Assembly: GCA_025353525.1 (NCBI GenBank)
Contig: JANXOO010000088.1
Span: 1 to 7,495, forward strand
Reading direction: 5' to 3'
Length of the DNA: 7,495 bases
Origin: Schlesneria sp.
Lineage (GTDB): Bacteria > Planctomycetota > Planctomycetia > Planctomycetales > Planctomycetaceae
Within the stretch, counting starts at the first letter, position 1, and every line of letters begins with the position of its first letter. This document shows, in pieces, positions 5,061 through 7,495 of this stretch. A model generated the notes under the pieces. The model was given only the letters and a program-made list of their open reading frames with translations, made no database searches and had not been told where the DNA came from. The position numbers were made by a program, and so were the translations under genes.

Positions 5061-6515
5061 ATGATTTGCATTTCTGTGACCCCTGAATCGAGACAACTCG
5101 CTAAAGTTGATATCTACAATGCGGCCAATCAGTGCGATCTGGTTGAAGTATGCCTGGACCGCCTTGCAAAAGAGCCCGATGTCAAAGATATGATTTCGGG
5201 CTGCAAAAAACCGGTCCTGATTTCCTGTCGACCCCCTCAGGAAGGTGGCAAGTTTGACGGGACTGAAGACGAACGCATGCAATTGCTGCGACAGGCAATC
5301 CTCGCCGGGCCCGATTACATTGAACTCGACCCGGCCTCGGCGATGAAGATACCCCGGTTCGGCAAGACTCAACGCGTCGTCAGTTTTGCCAGTTTGACTC
5401 GACCCCTGAACGACGTCGAAGAGGCATTTGACGAGGCGACTCGATGCAAGGCGGACATTGTCAAATTCACCTGGCCGACTGAGATTCTTGAATCCGCCTG
5501 GCCGCTGCTTGCGGTTGTCAGCCAAAAGCGTTTGCTTCCGGTTGTGGGGCTGGGACTTGGTCGTTGCGGGTTGACGTTTTCCTTGCTCGGTCGCAAATAC
5601 GGTTCGCCGTGGATCTATGCGGCGCTTGAAAAGGGGATGGAGGCGTTTCCGGGTCAGCCGACAGTCGGCGAACTCGACGACATCTATCGCTGGCGGCAGG
5701 TCGATTCGAAAACCCGGTTCATCGGTGTCGCAGGCGAAGGGATTGAAGAAGTTGCCATCTCGAAAGTCATGAATGCGGCATTCGACCTGTCCGGGATGAA
5801 CACGCGCTGTTTGCCGCTCGACTTCAAGTCGCTCGATCGAATTCCGAAAATGCTCGATGTCCTCAAGGTTCCTGCGATCATTTCGACTCCACAAGCAGGC
5901 CGCCGTGTGATGGGTCTGGCCGCGACTGGCGACGACGTCACCAAGGTGGCTCAATTCTCGGATGTTGTGATCAAATCGGGCGATGGCTGGCAGGCACATA
6001 ACCTCGTCTGGAAATCCGCGATCAGGTCACTTGAAGCCAGGCTGGGGAAACAATCATCCGAGGACCGGCCGCTGGACAAACGGAACACGCTGATTATCGG
6101 CTCCGGTGGACTCGCCATTTCGCTGTCGCATGGCGTTCGTAAACGTCAGGGATTGGTCAGTATCTGTTCGGGCGACGATGTCGAAGCCCAAAAGATCGCG
6201 GCGGCGTGCGATATCAGGTACGTTCCATCCGCCCAACTCTACGATACGCTGTTCGATGTGGTCGTGCTGACGACCGGTTCGATGGACTTCGGCTCGAAAA
6301 AATCGCCGCTCAATCCGGCATTGTTGCGACCAAATATCTGTTTCATGGATCTCAGCGCCTTGCCAGGCGAATCGTCATTCACAAATGAAGCCCGTCAGCG
6401 AGGCTGCAAGATCGTCGAGCCGGCCGAGGTCTTCAGGGACTATATTGGTTCGCTGTTCAAGGCGCTGACGGGGCAGGATATCCCGCCTGATGCGATCACT
6501 CAGGGGCTCGGGTAA
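5061..6515 (+). CDS. AroD-AroE fusion homologue, probably catalytically degenerate
   Basis: A 484-residue protein; ATG 5061 is preferred over 5049 because GGAG lies six bases upstream and MICISVTPESRQ is the expected beginning. Residues 1-213 resemble type I 3-dehydroquinate dehydratase: Glu29, Arg57 and Glu61 (CRPPQEGG), the Schiff-base Lys135 (ADIVKF) and PGQ at 197-199 are kept. The general-base His is Ala110 (SFASL in place of SYHDF), Cys31 replaces an Arg, and the Arg of the late substrate loop is missing near 173. Residues 220-475 resemble shikimate dehydrogenase. The paired serines become Val231 and Ile233, the catalytic Lys becomes Ala279 (STPQAG), and NTD becomes NLV (314-316). A GSGG nucleotide loop remains at 347-350. 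All alignments are by eye. It is therefore unlikely to do both shikimate-pathway steps and may be a sensor or regulator. A terminator follows. Confidence 0.85.
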   Translation: MICISVTPESRQLAKVDIYNAANQCDLVEVCLDRLAKEPDVKDMISGCKKPVLISCRPPQEGGKFDGTEDERMQLLRQAILAGPDYIELDPASAMKIPRFGKTQRVVSFASLTRPLNDVEEAFDEATRCKADIVKFTWPTEILESAWPLLAVVSQKRLLPVVGLGLGRCGLTFSLLGRKYGSPWIYAALEKGMEAFPGQPTVGELDDIYRWRQVDSKTRFIGVAGEGIEEVAISKVMNAAFDLSGMNTRCLPLDFKSLDRIPKMLDVLKVPAIISTPQAGRRVMGLAATGDDVTKVAQFSDVVIKSGDGWQAHNLVWKSAIRSLEARLGKQSSEDRPLDKRNTLIIGSGGLAISLSHGVRKRQGLVSICSGDDVEAQKIAAACDIRYVPSAQLYDTLFDVVVLTTGSMDFGSKKSPLNPALLRPNICFMDLSALPGESSFTNEARQRGCKIVEPAEVFRDYIGSLFKALTGQDIPPDAITQGLG

Positions 6516-6541
6516 CGATTCCATCGGAGTGTTATCCAGGC

Positions 6542-6576
6542 GGAAGACCCCCGGTGCGCCTGGGTCCCCGTTTTTT
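6542..6576 (+). terminator. Rho-independent terminator after the AroD-AroE homologue
   Basis: GACCC (6546-6550) pairs with GGGTC (6562-6566), with a short inner GG/CC stem around TGCG, followed by CCCG and six Ts (6571-6576). It starts 27 bases after the stop at 6515 and ends the plus-strand operon before the convergent rlmN. The stem is imperfect, but the T-run and position are good. Confidence 0.6.
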
Positions 6577-6608
6577 GTCAGGGAAAAGTTCCACGGCCGG
6601 TCGCCTTA
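6542..6608. repeat. Convergent-junction repeat module, copy 2
   Basis: This is the second copy of the module at 2764-2829: GGAAGACCCCCGG at the left, the T-run in the middle, and GGCCGGTCGCC running directly into the rlmN stop at the right. The middle differs (GTCAGGGAAAAGTTCCACGG here). Conservation is concentrated at the two ends. Confidence 0.5.
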
Positions 6609-7495
6609 TTCGACCGAGGTCAATTCCCGTTCCCGCGCCAGCCTCAATTGTCCGCAGGCCGCATCGATGTCGGCTCCTTTGCGTTTTCTGACCGTGGCGG
6701 GGATGCCGAATGATTCGAGAACCTGAACGAATTCGTCGGTACGAGGAGCGGTCGGTGCGACGAACTCCAGTTCAGTGACGCCGTTCATCGGGATGAGATT
6801 GACATGAGCGACGCGGGATTGAAGTCGCTTCGCCAATTGTCGCGCATGAACCGGTTCGTCGTTCACTCCTGACAACAGGACATATTCATACGTAATTCGG
6901 CGACCGGTGATCGCAAAGTAGTCGTCGGTTGCTTCGAGAATGCTATCAATGCCGATCTTGTCATTGACGGGGACCAGCCTGGTTCTCAATTCGTCGTTCG
7001 GTGCATGCAGTGAAACAGCGAGGTTATATTGCTTGCCAAGCCGGGCGAGTTCACGGATTTTTTCGGGCAGGCCGACGGTCGAAATCGTGATGCGACGGGC
7101 GCCCAGTCCGAGTCCGCCCTTCTCGTTTAATGTGTCGAGTGCGGGTATCAGCGATTTGAGGTTGGCGAGTGGTTCACCAATTCCCATCACCACCAGATTT
7201 GTGATCTGTTCACCTTTGGCGAGCAATCGATCCAGTCGCAACACCTGTTCGAGAATTTCGCCGGTCGTCAGATTGCGCTTCAGCCCCATCAGGCCACTTG
7301 CGCAAAATACGCAGCCCATCGCGCAGCCAACCTGAGTCGAAATACAAACGGTCCGCCGGTCAGTCTCGCGCATCAGGACACATTCGATGAATTGTCCGTC
7401 GTGCAGTTCCAGCAACAGTTTTTCCGTGCGATCGCTGGCAACCTGATGCCTGACCGATCGAGCAGGAAAGAGCGAGAATTCGTTCGCCAAAGCCG
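6606..7495 (-). CDS. rlmN: 23S rRNA/tRNA adenine-C2 methyltransferase RlmN, N-terminus beyond window edge
   Basis: A radical-SAM enzyme that methylates C2 of adenine in 23S rRNA (A2503) and in certain tRNAs. The frame runs off the right edge. A TTG at 7490 could serve as a start, but the sequence from there enters mid-domain, and ANEFSLFPARSVRHQ is family sequence normally preceded by an N-terminal domain, so I treat the gene as 5'-truncated. Numbering from 7490: Cys56, Cys60 and Cys63 (GCAMGCVFC) bind the 4Fe-4S cluster; MGIGEPLAN (102-110) matches the SAM-binding GEP motif; Cys49 and Cys279 (DIDAACGQL) correspond to the mechanistic pair Cys118/Cys355 of E. coli RlmN, which separates it from ordinary radical-SAM proteins. 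All key residues are present, so activity is expected. It is convergent with the upstream operon. Confidence 0.95.
   Translation of the reverse strand, partial: ALANEFSLFPARSVRHQVASDRTEKLLLELHDGQFIECVLMRETDRRTVCISTQVGCAMGCVFCASGLMGLKRNLTTGEILEQVLRLDRLLAKGEQITNLVVMGIGEPLANLKSLIPALDTLNEKGGLGLGARRITISTVGLPEKIRELARLGKQYNLAVSLHAPNDELRTRLVPVNDKIGIDSILEATDDYFAITGRRITYEYVLLSGVNDEPVHARQLAKRLQSRVAHVNLIPMNGVTELEFVAPTAPRTDEFVQVLESFGIPATVRKRKGADIDAACGQLRLARERELTSVE

Noticed and set aside
4855..5064. 69-codon plus-strand frame within the small-ORF region
   Set aside because: It is out of frame with the RBS-supported 58-residue ORF and encodes a Cys/Arg-rich tail with no plausible fold; probably a shadow frame.
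5058..5999. 313-codon open frame on the minus strand
   Set aside because: It lies antisense inside the AroD-AroE homologue, whose protein family is recognisable; it has no recognisable domain of its own.
1..7495. CRISPR array, tRNA or rRNA genes, intact insertion sequence
   Set aside because: Scanned by eye on both strands; no regularly spaced direct repeats, no tRNA cloverleaf or rRNA signature, and no transposase-like protein found.

Overview
The window looks like a piece of a Planctomycetes chromosome, probably Planctomycetales, with moderate to fairly high GC by eye. The evidence is family-level and read by eye. It consists of an ECF-type sigma factor joined to a Ser/Thr kinase, a type I dehydroquinase/shikimate dehydrogenase fusion, a Tat leader of the SRRTLLRGIGASLALP type common in planctomycete secretomes, and a lipoprotein built of TPR repeats. 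No rRNA, tRNA, CRISPR array or intact transposase was seen.

Layout. At 1-782 (minus) is the N-terminal 260 residues of a TPR lipoprotein that runs off the left edge. Positions 783-1268 form a long divergent spacer with several perfect hairpins and no convincing gene. At 1269-2545 (plus) is a two-gene cassette: a short Tat-exported protein of unknown function, then a leaderless 200-residue protein with a metzincin-like zinc site (HEMGH, then D). Positions 2546-2825 hold a candidate REP/MITE-like inverted-repeat element and a terminator. At 2826-3083 (minus) is a seven-iron ferredoxin. At 3229-4827 (plus) is one continuous reading frame for an ECF sigma factor plus kinase, interrupted by a single in-frame TAG at 3517-3519 between sigma regions 2 and 4. 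A 58-residue small ORF overlaps the kinase stop (GTGA, 4824-5000). At 5061-6515 is an AroD-AroE fusion homologue in which most catalytic residues appear to be replaced. A terminator follows. At 6606-7495 (minus) is RlmN, cut at its N-terminus by the right edge.

The most interesting unit is 3229-6515. The sigma factor/kinase, the small ORF and the apparently inactive shikimate-pathway fusion lie on one strand with overlaps or short gaps and end at one terminator, so they are plausibly one operon. A dead dehydroquinase/shikimate dehydrogenase beside a transcription regulator recalls the fungal quinate repressor QutR, which evolved from the same enzyme domains of AROM. A metabolite-sensing regulatory role is therefore a testable inference; nothing in the sequence proves it. 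The amber codon inside the sigma factor could be a nonsense mutation, a sequencing error, a readthrough site or a real gene split.

Two convergent gene ends (2764-2829 and 6542-6608) carry the same 65-67 bp module, with a terminator hairpin at one side and a CCGGTCGCC box touching the opposing stop codon at the other.
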